NCBI RefSeq assembly: GCF_016905445.1
Contig: NZ_JAFEXF010000056.1
Span: 1 to 37,769 of the forward strand
Reading direction: 5' to 3'
Source: Streptomyces sp. G44
GTDB taxonomy: Bacteria > Actinomycetota > Actinomycetes > Streptomycetales > Streptomycetaceae
DNA: 37,769 nt
Positions 30,161 through 37,416 of this stretch are shown one piece after another (the first letter of the stretch is position 1; each line of letters begins with the position of its first letter). A program made the position numbers and the translations under genes. The notes beneath the pieces are model-generated. The model searched no databases, had not been told where the DNA came from, and saw only the letters and a list, made by a program, of their open reading frames with translations.

Positions 30161-31084
30161 ATGAAACCGAGCCGTGTCACCGCCTACCGGCATCTGACGC
30201 CGCACGACCTGACCCCGCCCTCGTCCTCGCACGTCTTCTTCGAACCGGCCGACACCGAGATCGGCGTGTGGGTCGCGGGGGACCTCATCAGTGACGGCTG
30301 CGCCGTCCTGGACCTCGGCTCCGGCAGCGGCGCCGCGGCGGCGGCCATGGCCCGCGCGGGAGCGGCCCGCGTCCACGGCGTCGACTCGGGCGAGGACACC
30401 GTGGCGTGGGCCCGCAAGCACTACGCCTCGTCCGACGGCGGCGGTCCCGTCACCTTCGCCCACGGCGACTTCACCACGCTGTCCCCCGTCGAGCTGCTGG
30501 CCACGGCCCCTGCCCCGCTCCGCCGCCCCCTGGTCGTCACCAGCAATCCGCCCTACGTCCCCCTCACCCCCCGGGCGGACGCCCTGCGCCGGTCCGTCGG
30601 CGGAGGGACGGACGGCCTGAAACTCATCCCCGCCGTCATCACGCACGGCCGTGCGCTGGGAGACGGCCTGGGCATCACCATCGGCAGCTACTCCAGCCCC
30701 CGGAAGGCGATCGGCATGCTGGCTTCGGCCGGCTTCACGGTGCACGCGATCACCCTGTGCCCGCTGCCCTTCGGGGACTTCACCCGGGACCACCCCGATC
30801 AGGTGTTCCTGCTGGAGGAGCAGGGCGAGGCGGTGGTCTGGCGCTCGGGCCCGTACCCGCCGGCCTACTTCATCGTCGGCCTGGCCTGCCACCGGATCAC
30901 TTCGGAGGGCGCGGCGCCGGAGAAGGACCCGCTCACCGGCGACGGGCTGATGGAGCTGCTGCGTACGGCCGCCCGTTCCCGCACCACGCGGCTGGAGGCC
31001 CTGGACACGGCGGCCTCGCCCCACTGGTCCGGGCCCCTGCGCGTCGTGGACCTGCCGCAGCCCGCCGTCCGCCACCACTGGTGA
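30161..31084 (+). CDS. SAM methyltransferase with NPPY motif (HemK/PrmC-like)
   Basis: This 307-aa class I methyltransferase has motif I VLDLGSGSGA (49-58), an acidic GVDSGED strand end and motif IV NPPY (129-132). NPPY is characteristic of methyltransferases acting on planar or amide nitrogens. In this operon it could N-methylate an amide, ureido or hydroxylamine nitrogen of the product; that is inference. The C-terminal half is not typical of PrmC and has no second domain that I recognise. The ribosome site GGATCGAGG is about nine bases from the ATG. Confidence 0.85.
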   Translation: MKPSRVTAYRHLTPHDLTPPSSSHVFFEPADTEIGVWVAGDLISDGCAVLDLGSGSGAAAAAMARAGAARVHGVDSGEDTVAWARKHYASSDGGGPVTFAHGDFTTLSPVELLATAPAPLRRPLVVTSNPPYVPLTPRADALRRSVGGGTDGLKLIPAVITHGRALGDGLGITIGSYSSPRKAIGMLASAGFTVHAITLCPLPFGDFTRDHPDQVFLLEEQGEAVVWRSGPYPPAYFIVGLACHRITSEGAAPEKDPLTGDGLMELLRTAARSRTTRLEALDTAASPHWSGPLRVVDLPQPAVRHHW

Positions 31085-31160
31085 CCTTCTCGCCCCGCAG
31101 CCAGAGGGAATCGCGTCCAGTCCAGGGGCATCCCCGTTCCGTCCAGCAGAGAGGCCGTTC

Positions 31161-32348
31161 ATGAACACCGCTCGAACCGTGCCCGTCTCGCCCGTCAGCG
31201 TCACCACCGGCGCGGTCGAACACAGCGTCGACTTCCTCCGACCGCGGCTGCTGGCGACGGGGCACGACCGGGTGTCCCTGTATGCCGGTGTCCAGATCAA
31301 CGGTGCTCCGCACCTGGGCACCAGCGTCATGCAGACCTCCGCGTTCCTGCTCGCACGGACGGCCCGGGACAGGTTCGGCGTCGACGTGACACTGCGCTTC
31401 GGCGCCCTGGACAACTCCGGCTGCGAGACACGGCGGTGCGCGCGGACGGGAACTCTCTACGAGCGCTCCTTCCACCACGCCTTGGGCAGCGAGCGCATAG
31501 CGGAACTGATCCGGACGTACTACGGGGGCTTCTTCGACGCCCTGTCCGCGGCCACGGGCGTCGCGTACGAGGTCGAGACCTACACCCGGCAGCAGAGCCG
31601 GCCGGAGTTCCGGCGGGAGTTCCTCGACTCGCTGCACCGGATGGACGTCCTGCGGTGGGTGCTCGCGCCGTCGCACGGCGAGGTGCCCCTGAGCCCTCCG
31701 TGCCCGCGGTGCGGCTGGGCCCAGAAGCACGGCGAGCACACGGAGGTACGCGCGGTGGGACCGGACCGCGCGGAGCTCGCGGCGGTCTGCCTGGACCACG
31801 GCGGCTACGTGGTGCGGGTGCGGGCCGACGAAAGCGACGGCGCTGTCAGGGCGGATGAGGCAGACGGGTCAGACGGGTCAGACGGGTCTGGGGGGACAGG
31901 CGGGGCGCAGGGGGCGTACCTCGGTTCGGGCACGCTCCACCGCAACCTCCTCAAGGAGCGGGTGGCGGCGCGGGAGGACGCGCTCGCCGTGGTGGTCAAG
32001 GGAGCCGACTGGGCCGCGGGGTGCCGCCTGCTCGACGAGGCGTTCCTCTGCTATCCGGGGGCGGTGCTCCCGGCACGGCTCTTCACCCCGGTGGTGCTCT
32101 CGCCCTCCGGCGCCAAGCTCTCCAAGTCGCTCATCCGTGCGGGAAGGACGGAGGCGACGGCGGGCAGCGAGCCCTGGATGCTCGACGCGGGCGCCTGGCC
32201 CGGAACGGTCGAGGAGTACGCGCGGCTGCTCCTCGGCCTGGTCTCGCTGATGCTGTCCGAACCGTGCCACTTCGAGCGCGGCTACACCACGCCCGAAGTG
32301 GCACGGCTCATCGACTCGGCCGGTCTTCGGCTCGGGGCACGGGTGTGA
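31161..32348 (+). CDS. Class I aminoacyl-tRNA-synthetase-like protein without anticodon domain
   Basis: This 395-aa protein has the class I signatures HLGTS (51-55, for HIGH) after INGAP, and KLSKS (319-323, for KMSKS). A zinc-site insertion lies between them (CPRCG at 181-185 and CLDHG at 210-214), as in class I lysyl-tRNA synthetases. Only about 70 residues follow KLSKS, so the anticodon-binding domain is missing. Such paralogues usually activate an amino acid as an adenylate and pass it to a small molecule or carrier instead of tRNA. In this operon it may couple an amino acid to an amine or N-hydroxyl group. Residues 221-250 are a Ser/Asp/Gly linker with a 9-bp tandem repeat. The gene overlaps the convergent hydroxylase gene by 41 bases. 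A role as an extra housekeeping enzyme is unlikely. Confidence 0.85.
   Translation: MNTARTVPVSPVSVTTGAVEHSVDFLRPRLLATGHDRVSLYAGVQINGAPHLGTSVMQTSAFLLARTARDRFGVDVTLRFGALDNSGCETRRCARTGTLYERSFHHALGSERIAELIRTYYGGFFDALSAATGVAYEVETYTRQQSRPEFRREFLDSLHRMDVLRWVLAPSHGEVPLSPPCPRCGWAQKHGEHTEVRAVGPDRAELAAVCLDHGGYVVRVRADESDGAVRADEADGSDGSDGSGGTGGAQGAYLGSGTLHRNLLKERVAAREDALAVVVKGADWAAGCRLLDEAFLCYPGAVLPARLFTPVVLSPSGAKLSKSLIRAGRTEATAGSEPWMLDAGAWPGTVEEYARLLLGLVSLMLSEPCHFERGYTTPEVARLIDSAGLRLGARV
31863..31889 (+). repeat. 9-bp tandem repeat in the synthetase-like gene
   Basis: Three units of GACGGGTCA (the last one slightly changed) encode repeated Asp-Gly-Ser in the low-complexity linker of the synthetase-like protein. 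Confidence 0.8.
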
Positions 32349-33246
32349 AGTTCCGGTCGGCGAGATATCCGGGGCGGGCTTCCGGAGCCGCGTACGGCTT
32401 GGTCAGCCGGTTGTCGACGCTGTTGTAGACGACGAAGAGGTTCGTCCGGGGGAACGGCGAAACGTTTCCTCCCGAGGCGTGCAGGCAGTTGCAGTCGAAC
32501 ATGACGGCAGAGCCCGCCGCTCCGGTGAACTGCCGGATGCCGTGCCGCTCGGCCAAGGCCGTCACGGCGGTACGGTCGGCCGGTCCGGCCGGGAGGTTCT
32601 TCCCCAGCAGCGAAAGCTTGTGATAGCCGGGAGGAGTCCGGCCGACCGAGGGCACGAAGGTCCGCTGCGACCCGGGAATGATCATCAGCGGGCCGTTGAA
32701 CGGGAGGTTGTCGGTGAGGGCGACGGAGAAGCTCAGCGCGCGGGGCGCGGGCATGCCGTCCTCGGAGTGCCAGGTCTCGAAGTCCGAGTGCCAGCCGAAC
32801 TTCGAGCCGTCGAAGGCGGCCTTGTAGTTGATCCGGCTCTGGTGGACGTAGACGTCCGAACCGAGAACCTGCCGGGCCCGGTCCGCGAGGCGACCGGACT
32901 GGATCACACGTTCGAAGACCGCGCTGTGCCGGTGCACCTCGAAGACGGAACGGATCTCATCGGAGTCCGGTTCTCCTACCACTCGCCCGGAGGAGCGCAG
33001 CGCGGCGTCGGAGGCCATACGCCGCACTTCCTGACGGCACTCCTCCACCTCGACCGGGTCGAGGAGAGCGTCGAAGGCGAGGAAACCGTCCCGGTCGTAG
33101 GCGGCCACCTCCTCGGTGGACAACGGGCCTCGCGTTCCGCCGTCCCCGTCGCCCCACACCACCGGGTGGGGACGCTGGAAAGGCACCGACTCGGTCACGG
33201 AACGAGTGGGGTAGAGGTCGTCCACGCATTCGACGGATCCAGTCAT
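32308..33246 (-). CDS. EctD-type Fe(II)/2-oxoglutarate hydroxylase, orphan
   Basis: This 312-aa phytanoyl-CoA-dioxygenase-family protein has the ectoine hydroxylase signature FGWHSDFETWHSEDGMP. Iron ligands are His153, Asp155 and His256, with Arg267 for 2-oxoglutarate. Residues matching known ectoine contacts are also kept: Gln136, Arg138, Trp159, Ser258 and Phe271. It could be a true ectoine hydroxylase or a close paralogue hydroxylating another amino acid. No ectABC genes are in the window. GGGAGGAATTC precedes the ATG. It lies 95 bases downstream of the ABC permease genes on the same strand, so it may end that operon. Its 3' end overlaps the synthetase-like gene of the neighbouring cluster. 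Confidence 0.9.
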   Translation of the reverse strand: MTGSVECVDDLYPTRSVTESVPFQRPHPVVWGDGDGGTRGPLSTEEVAAYDRDGFLAFDALLDPVEVEECRQEVRRMASDAALRSSGRVVGEPDSDEIRSVFEVHRHSAVFERVIQSGRLADRARQVLGSDVYVHQSRINYKAAFDGSKFGWHSDFETWHSEDGMPAPRALSFSVALTDNLPFNGPLMIIPGSQRTFVPSVGRTPPGYHKLSLLGKNLPAGPADRTAVTALAERHGIRQFTGAAGSAVMFDCNCLHASGGNVSPFPRTNLFVVYNSVDNRLTKPYAAPEARPGYLADRNFTPVPRAEDRPSR

Positions 33247-33341
33247 GCCGAATTCCTCCCGCCTATGTCTTCCATGCCGATTTCCTCCGTCTCCCGGGCG
33301 AACTCGTCGTCGGCCGCGTCATAGCGGCAGCATTGGGCTGC

Positions 33342-34274
33342 TCATTTGGTTCCCGTCGGCATCTTCGAGGAAACTCTCGGCAGACCGCGCCCGTCGAGTC
33401 CGCGCCAGTCCAGCGCGGTAAGGCGACGGGCCGCACAGGAAAGCAGGAGACAGGTGATGATGTACAGGGAGCCGACCACGCAGAGAACGGGGAGGTAGGG
33501 ATAGCCGGAAGGAGTCGCCGTGTTCTGCGCCAGGAGTTTTCCCGCATAGAGGAGCTCTTCGTACATGATGAAGAAGCCGAGCGACGTATCCTTCAGCGTC
33601 ACCACCATTTGGCCGATTATGCTCGGCAGCATGGTCCGCACCGCCTGCGGCATGACCACCGCTGTCATCACCTGTGTCTTGCGCATCCCCAGCGCGTATC
33701 CGGCTTCGAACTGCCCGGTGGGTACGGCGCCGACCCCCGCCCGCAGAATCTCCGCCTGTGCCGCACCGTTGTACAGGGCGATGCCGATGACCAGGGCCCA
33801 CAGCGTGGGGCTCGCGAAATTCGCCGCCGCCCATTCACCCGGGCCTCCCAGGTTTTCCCGCAGGAATCCGGCGGCAGCCGTGACTGAGGTGCGCAGCACG
33901 TCGGTGGCGTACAGGGCGAAGACCGTGATGATCACCGGTACCGCGCGGAAGAACTCCACCAGGGCCCCGGCCGGCCGGCGCAGGAGGCCGTGCGTCGAGA
34001 GGCGTGCCGCCGCGAACAGGAAGCCAAGGAGCAGGGAGAGCACCACGGCCAGGGCGAACGCCTTGACGGTGTCCACCATGCCGGTGAGGATGCGCAGCTG
34101 CACGCCGCGATATGCGAACGCCTCCCACATCCGCGCGTCGAACTGCCCGGCGTCCTTGAACCGCAGAAGGGCCCAGCAGACCGTGCCACCGGTCACCGCC
34201 GCCACCAGGACCGTGTACCAGGTGTGGCGGCGGCGGGCGCGCGGACCCGGGGCCTCGAACAGGGCGGACCTCAT
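33342..34274 (-). CDS. Polar amino acid ABC importer permease (second, GluD-like)
   Basis: This 310-aa membrane protein has a cytoplasmic Arg-rich N-terminus, about five or six membrane segments and the EAA-type loop GYALGMRKTQVMTAVVMPQ. It pairs with the preceding permease. ATG 34274 overlaps the previous stop (ATGA), so the two permeases are translated together. With the glutamate-type binding protein upstream they form a HAAT-family importer. No ATPase gene accompanies them. Confidence 0.9.
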   Translation of the reverse strand: MRSALFEAPGPRARRRHTWYTVLVAAVTGGTVCWALLRFKDAGQFDARMWEAFAYRGVQLRILTGMVDTVKAFALAVVLSLLLGFLFAAARLSTHGLLRRPAGALVEFFRAVPVIITVFALYATDVLRTSVTAAAGFLRENLGGPGEWAAANFASPTLWALVIGIALYNGAAQAEILRAGVGAVPTGQFEAGYALGMRKTQVMTAVVMPQAVRTMLPSIIGQMVVTLKDTSLGFFIMYEELLYAGKLLAQNTATPSGYPYLPVLCVVGSLYIITCLLLSCAARRLTALDWRGLDGRGLPRVSSKMPTGTK

Positions 34275-34918
34275 CGCGGCACCGCCAGCCGACGCTCCAG
34301 CAGCCGGAACCCGGTACTGATCACCGCGATCAGCACCACGTAGGCGGCGGTCACCCACAGGAAGACGACCGCCACCGCGTAACCGCGCTCCACCAGGGTC
34401 TTCTCGGTGCTGAACAGCTCATAGACGCTGAAGCCGCCGGCGAGCGCGGAGTTCTTGACCAGAGTGATCACGGCGTTGCCCAGTGGGGGCACCGCCGCCC
34501 GCCCCGCCTGCGGGAAGACGATCAGGGCCGCCGTCTGGGCGGTGGACATGCCGAGGCTGCGGGCGGCTTCCGCCTGCCCCGTCTCCACGGTGTTGACGCC
34601 GGAGCGCAGTGCCTCACAGATGAACGCCGACGCGTAACCCCCCATCACCAGGACGGCGAGCGTGAAGTAGTCGGCTCCGGTGAGGCCCAGCATGGGCAGG
34701 CCGAGCGTCACGCCGAAGAAGAGGACCGTGAGCGGGGTGTTGCAGAGCACCGTCACCACCGTCGCCCCGAGGCCGCGGCAGAGCGGCACCGGGCTGATCC
34801 GGAAGGAGACGAGCAGGATGCCCAGGGCGAAGGCGAGCAACGTGCTCAGACACGTCAGTTGGACGGTGCCCACAAAACCCTGCCAGAAGAGACCGGCGTT
34901 GTCGGTCAACACCTCCAT
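34271..34918 (-). CDS. Polar amino acid ABC importer permease (first, GluC-like)
   Basis: This 215-aa protein has four or five membrane segments and the ATPase-contact loop EAARSLGMSTAQTAALIVFPQ near residue 135. The size and pattern are those of GluC-type permeases. It lies 74 bases after the binding-protein gene and overlaps the second permease gene by four bases. The conserved EAA loop shows that it should engage an ATPase, which must be encoded elsewhere. Confidence 0.9.
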   Translation of the reverse strand: MEVLTDNAGLFWQGFVGTVQLTCLSTLLAFALGILLVSFRISPVPLCRGLGATVVTVLCNTPLTVLFFGVTLGLPMLGLTGADYFTLAVLVMGGYASAFICEALRSGVNTVETGQAEAARSLGMSTAQTAALIVFPQAGRAAVPPLGNAVITLVKNSALAGGFSVYELFSTEKTLVERGYAVAVVFLWVTAAYVVLIAVISTGFRLLERRLAVPR

Positions 34919-34992
34919 GGGCGCCTCCGGGCTGACGGGGCCGCGTCGGTGAGCGGCCGGGCGGGATGCCGCCGACGGACGAACCTCGCTGA

Positions 34993-35919
34993 TCAGTACC
35001 GCCGCACCGGCGGCGGCGCCGGGGCCGGAGCGCCGGAACGGCCGAGCGTGGCGCGATAGGCCCGGAGCCAGTCGCCGTTGCGGACGTGGTGTTCGAGCGC
35101 GTCGTTGACGGCGTCACGAAGGACCGTGTCCCGCCGTGCCAGCCCCACCCCATAGGCCTCCTCCGAGAACGGCCGGCCGAGCACCCGCAGACGGCCCTGG
35201 TTCTGCGCCGCGTATCCCTTCAGGATCGTGTCGTCGGCGGTGACGGCGTCCACCACATTCATGATCAGATCCTGTACGCAGTGTGCGTAACTGTCGTGGG
35301 ACACGACGGTCGTGCCGAATTCCGGTCGGCGGATCCGCTGGAAAGGGGTGGATCCGGTCACCGTGCAGACCTTCTTGCCGCGCAGATCGTGCGGGCCGCG
35401 GATGCTCCTGTTCTCCTTGTCGACCAGGAGATCCTGCCCGCCCAGATAATAGGGACCCGCGAAAGAGACCTGTTTCTTCCTTTCGCTGTTTATCGTGTAG
35501 GCGCCCACATACAGGTCCACGTCCCCCTTGGCTATCGAGATCTCCCGCACCTGCGGAGCCACCGTCCTCCACTCGATGCGGTCCGGGCCGAACCCCAGAT
35601 ACGCCGCGATCATCTTCGCGATCTCGACGTCGAATCCCGAACGCTGTCCCGTCACCGGATCCTCGAACCCCATGAACGGGTGGTCGGACTTCACACCAAT
35701 GGTGATGGTGTTCTTCGCGAGGGCCCGGGAGTAGCCTTTTGAGCCGATGGCATGGGGGGATTTCCGGACCGCGTACTCAAGGCGGGGCGCGGTGGCCGTC
35801 AGCGCTCCGACGCTCCCGGGAACACTGCCTTCCCTGCCGCACCCGCCCAGAAGACACCCGCCCAGAACAAGAGACGACAGCAGCACCAGAGAACGCAGGC
35901 GACGAAACCGTGGGCGCAC
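34993..35919 (-). CDS. Glutamate-type ABC transporter substrate-binding lipoprotein
   Basis: This 308-aa protein has a lipoprotein signal peptide (Arg-rich start, hydrophobic run, lipobox near Cys22 or Cys27). The bacterial extracellular solute-binding family 3 fold shows as ITIGVKSDHPFMGFED, FDVEIAKMIA, GDVDLYVGAYTINSERKKQVSFAGPYY and LRGKKVCTVTGST. It resembles the glutamate-binding proteins of actinobacteria. GTG 35919 has TTAGGAGGGAAG directly upstream, an unusually strong ribosome site. It leads an operon with two permeases and an EctD-type hydroxylase; a ligand other than glutamate, such as ectoine or the cluster's own amino acid, is possible. Confidence 0.92.
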   Translation of the reverse strand: MRPRFRRLRSLVLLSSLVLGGCLLGGCGREGSVPGSVGALTATAPRLEYAVRKSPHAIGSKGYSRALAKNTITIGVKSDHPFMGFEDPVTGQRSGFDVEIAKMIAAYLGFGPDRIEWRTVAPQVREISIAKGDVDLYVGAYTINSERKKQVSFAGPYYLGGQDLLVDKENRSIRGPHDLRGKKVCTVTGSTPFQRIRRPEFGTTVVSHDSYAHCVQDLIMNVVDAVTADDTILKGYAAQNQGRLRVLGRPFSEEAYGVGLARRDTVLRDAVNDALEHHVRNGDWLRAYRATLGRSGAPAPAPPPVRRY

Positions 35920-35953
35920 CTTCCCTCCTAAGGAAAGGGGTGTCCCGCACAGT

Positions 35954-36136
35954 TTAGCGAGACTGCCGCGCCGCGCTACCCGGCTGGTCGATGGCGACGG
36001 CGGAGCCGTTCATGGTGGCCCGGCCGCCGGGTGCCAGCCAGCCCTCGGGGCGGCCGGAGCAGCCGTTGTTTGGGGAGACGCGCACCGTACGGTCCGTGGT
36101 GAGGGTGACGCCGGTCGCGGCGAGGAAGGTACGCAC
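35954..36136 (-). CDS. 60-aa small protein at the head of the importer operon
   Basis: GTG 36136 has GAGAGGAC about seven bases upstream, and the stop is 34 bases before the binding-protein start on the same strand. The peptide starts MRTFLAATGVTLTTDRTV and is mildly polar, without a signal peptide, membrane segment or known domain. The ribosome site and position support a real gene; the family is not recognised. Confidence 0.45.
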   Translation of the reverse strand: MRTFLAATGVTLTTDRTVRVSPNNGCSGRPEGWLAPGGRATMNGSAVAIDQPGSAARQSR

Positions 36137-36232
36137 AGTGAAGTCCTCTCGGTTCGTGTTTCCGTGCGACTGATCCCCGTTTGTTTGATTGCCTTTGCTC
36201 GCCCCGCCGCGTCTTCACCCGAGTGGATCTCC

Positions 36233-36288
36233 CGACAGGCGCAGACCGCGGGGAGGGGCGTAGGCACCGCGGTCTGCGCCCGTCGGGG
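36233..36288. promoter_or_regulatory. Large inverted repeat between divergent importer operon and DUF6230 gene
   Basis: Perfect 14-bp arms GGCGCAGACCGCGG (36239-36252) and CCGCGGTCTGCGCC (36268-36281) extend by about six more pairs with one mismatch. It sits between genes that start at 36136 (minus) and 36359 (plus), so it is not at a gene end. It may be an operator or a 5' mRNA hairpin rather than a terminator. Confidence 0.55.
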
Positions 36289-36358
36289 GATTCGTTACTT
36301 TTGCGTGCCCGGCGGCGTTCTCGGGGTGGATCGACGCGGCCCCGATCAAGAAGGTGTC

Positions 36359-37054
36359 ATGGCCCAGAACGCGACTTCCCCCCACCGCGTGCCACGTACG
36401 ACGAGGGGCGTACCACCCCAGCCGCATCGGCGTGGGTCCGCCGGGCCGGCCAGGCACCGCAGGGCGTCCCGCGGCGGGCGGACGAACTGGCGGCGCTTCT
36501 CCTGCGCGGCCGCCGGGGCGCTGGTGCTGGCCGCGGGGACGGTCGCGACCACCACCGCCGCCTCGGTGCCCGTTTCGTTCGCGGTCGCCGGCAACCCCTT
36601 CTCCGTCACGGCGGAGCGTCTGGAGGCGGAAGGGGCCGTGCAGTTCGCCTCCTTCCGCCAGGACGCGTCGGGCGGGCGGCACGCGGTGGCCGCCGTCGGC
36701 ATCCGCGAGGCCAAGCTGTACCGGCTGTGCCAGTCGGCGGTGGCGCGCACCCCGCTGGGCACGGCCACGCTGCGGATCCGCTCCGGCGGGCGGGAACCGG
36801 TGCGGGCCTCCTCGCTCGCCCTCGACCTCGCCTCCCTGCGGGGGGACATGGCCTTCGGCAGCGTGCAGATGGGCCGCGACGCCTCCACCCTCCAGGGGGG
36901 CGGTGTCACCGGGCCGGCCGGGACCTACGGCCAGCAGGCGAGGACCCTCACGATCGACGGCATGCGGATGAAGGCGTGGTCGTTGACGGCGGGCCTGTTC
37001 TCACTGAAGGGGGCCACCATGGACGTCGACGCCGGAGCACACCCGTGCCGATGA
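36359..37054 (+). CDS. DUF6230-type secreted/membrane-anchored protein
   Basis: The predicted product is 231 aa. An Arg-rich cytoplasmic N-terminus (1-50) is followed by one hydrophobic segment (SCAAAGALVLAAGTVATTTA, about 53-72) and a beta-rich domain with NPFSVTAERLEAEGAVQF and KLYRLCQSAV. This matches a family found mostly in streptomycetes next to DUF6114 proteins, sometimes labelled cholesterol esterase without good reason. The function is unknown. GAAGG precedes the ATG. Its TGA overlaps the ATG of the DUF6114 gene. Confidence 0.85.
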   Translation: MAQNATSPHRVPRTTRGVPPQPHRRGSAGPARHRRASRGGRTNWRRFSCAAAGALVLAAGTVATTTAASVPVSFAVAGNPFSVTAERLEAEGAVQFASFRQDASGGRHAVAAVGIREAKLYRLCQSAVARTPLGTATLRIRSGGREPVRASSLALDLASLRGDMAFGSVQMGRDASTLQGGGVTGPAGTYGQQARTLTIDGMRMKAWSLTAGLFSLKGATMDVDAGAHPCR

Positions 37055-37416
37055 GGAAGGGGCGGCGTCCGGTCGCGGCCTGTGTGTGCGTCACCGCCGC
37101 CGGTGCGGAACTGGGCTACTTCCCCCTCGCCGACCCCGGGTTGCTGCCCATGCAAGGCGTCGGCGGCGCGACCGCGGTGCTGTTCGCGCTGGCCCTCGTC
37201 GGCTGCGCCGTCCACCTGTGGGTCAGTCCGGCGCGAGCCGCCTACAGCGGTGGCGCCGCGATCGCGCTGGGCGTGCTGTCCTACCCGTGCGCCAATCTCG
37301 GGGGCTTCCTCCTCGGCATGCTGCTCGCCCTGACCGGCGGCGCTCTGGCCCTGGCCTGGCAGCCCGGTCCCGGCGCCGCGCCCGAGTGCGCCCCCGGCGA
37401 AGGGCAGCGGAGGTGA
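37051..37416 (+). CDS. DUF6114-type membrane protein
   Basis: This 121-aa protein with four hydrophobic segments (about 8-24, 33-53, 58-75 and 81-104) belongs to the family usually encoded after DUF6230. It overlaps the DUF6230 stop (ATGA) and its own stop overlaps the next GTG, so the three are translationally coupled. The function is unknown. Confidence 0.85.
   Translation: MRKGRRPVAACVCVTAAGAELGYFPLADPGLLPMQGVGGATAVLFALALVGCAVHLWVSPARAAYSGGAAIALGVLSYPCANLGGFLLGMLLALTGGALALAWQPGPGAAPECAPGEGQRR

Noticed and set aside
24072..32348. Assignment of the cluster to L-alanosine or to a viomycin-type peptide
   Set aside because: Viomycin-type clusters need several NRPS genes, and none are here. 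I could not match the AurF-like, OTCase-like and synthetase-like set to alanosine genes with confidence, so no product name is given.
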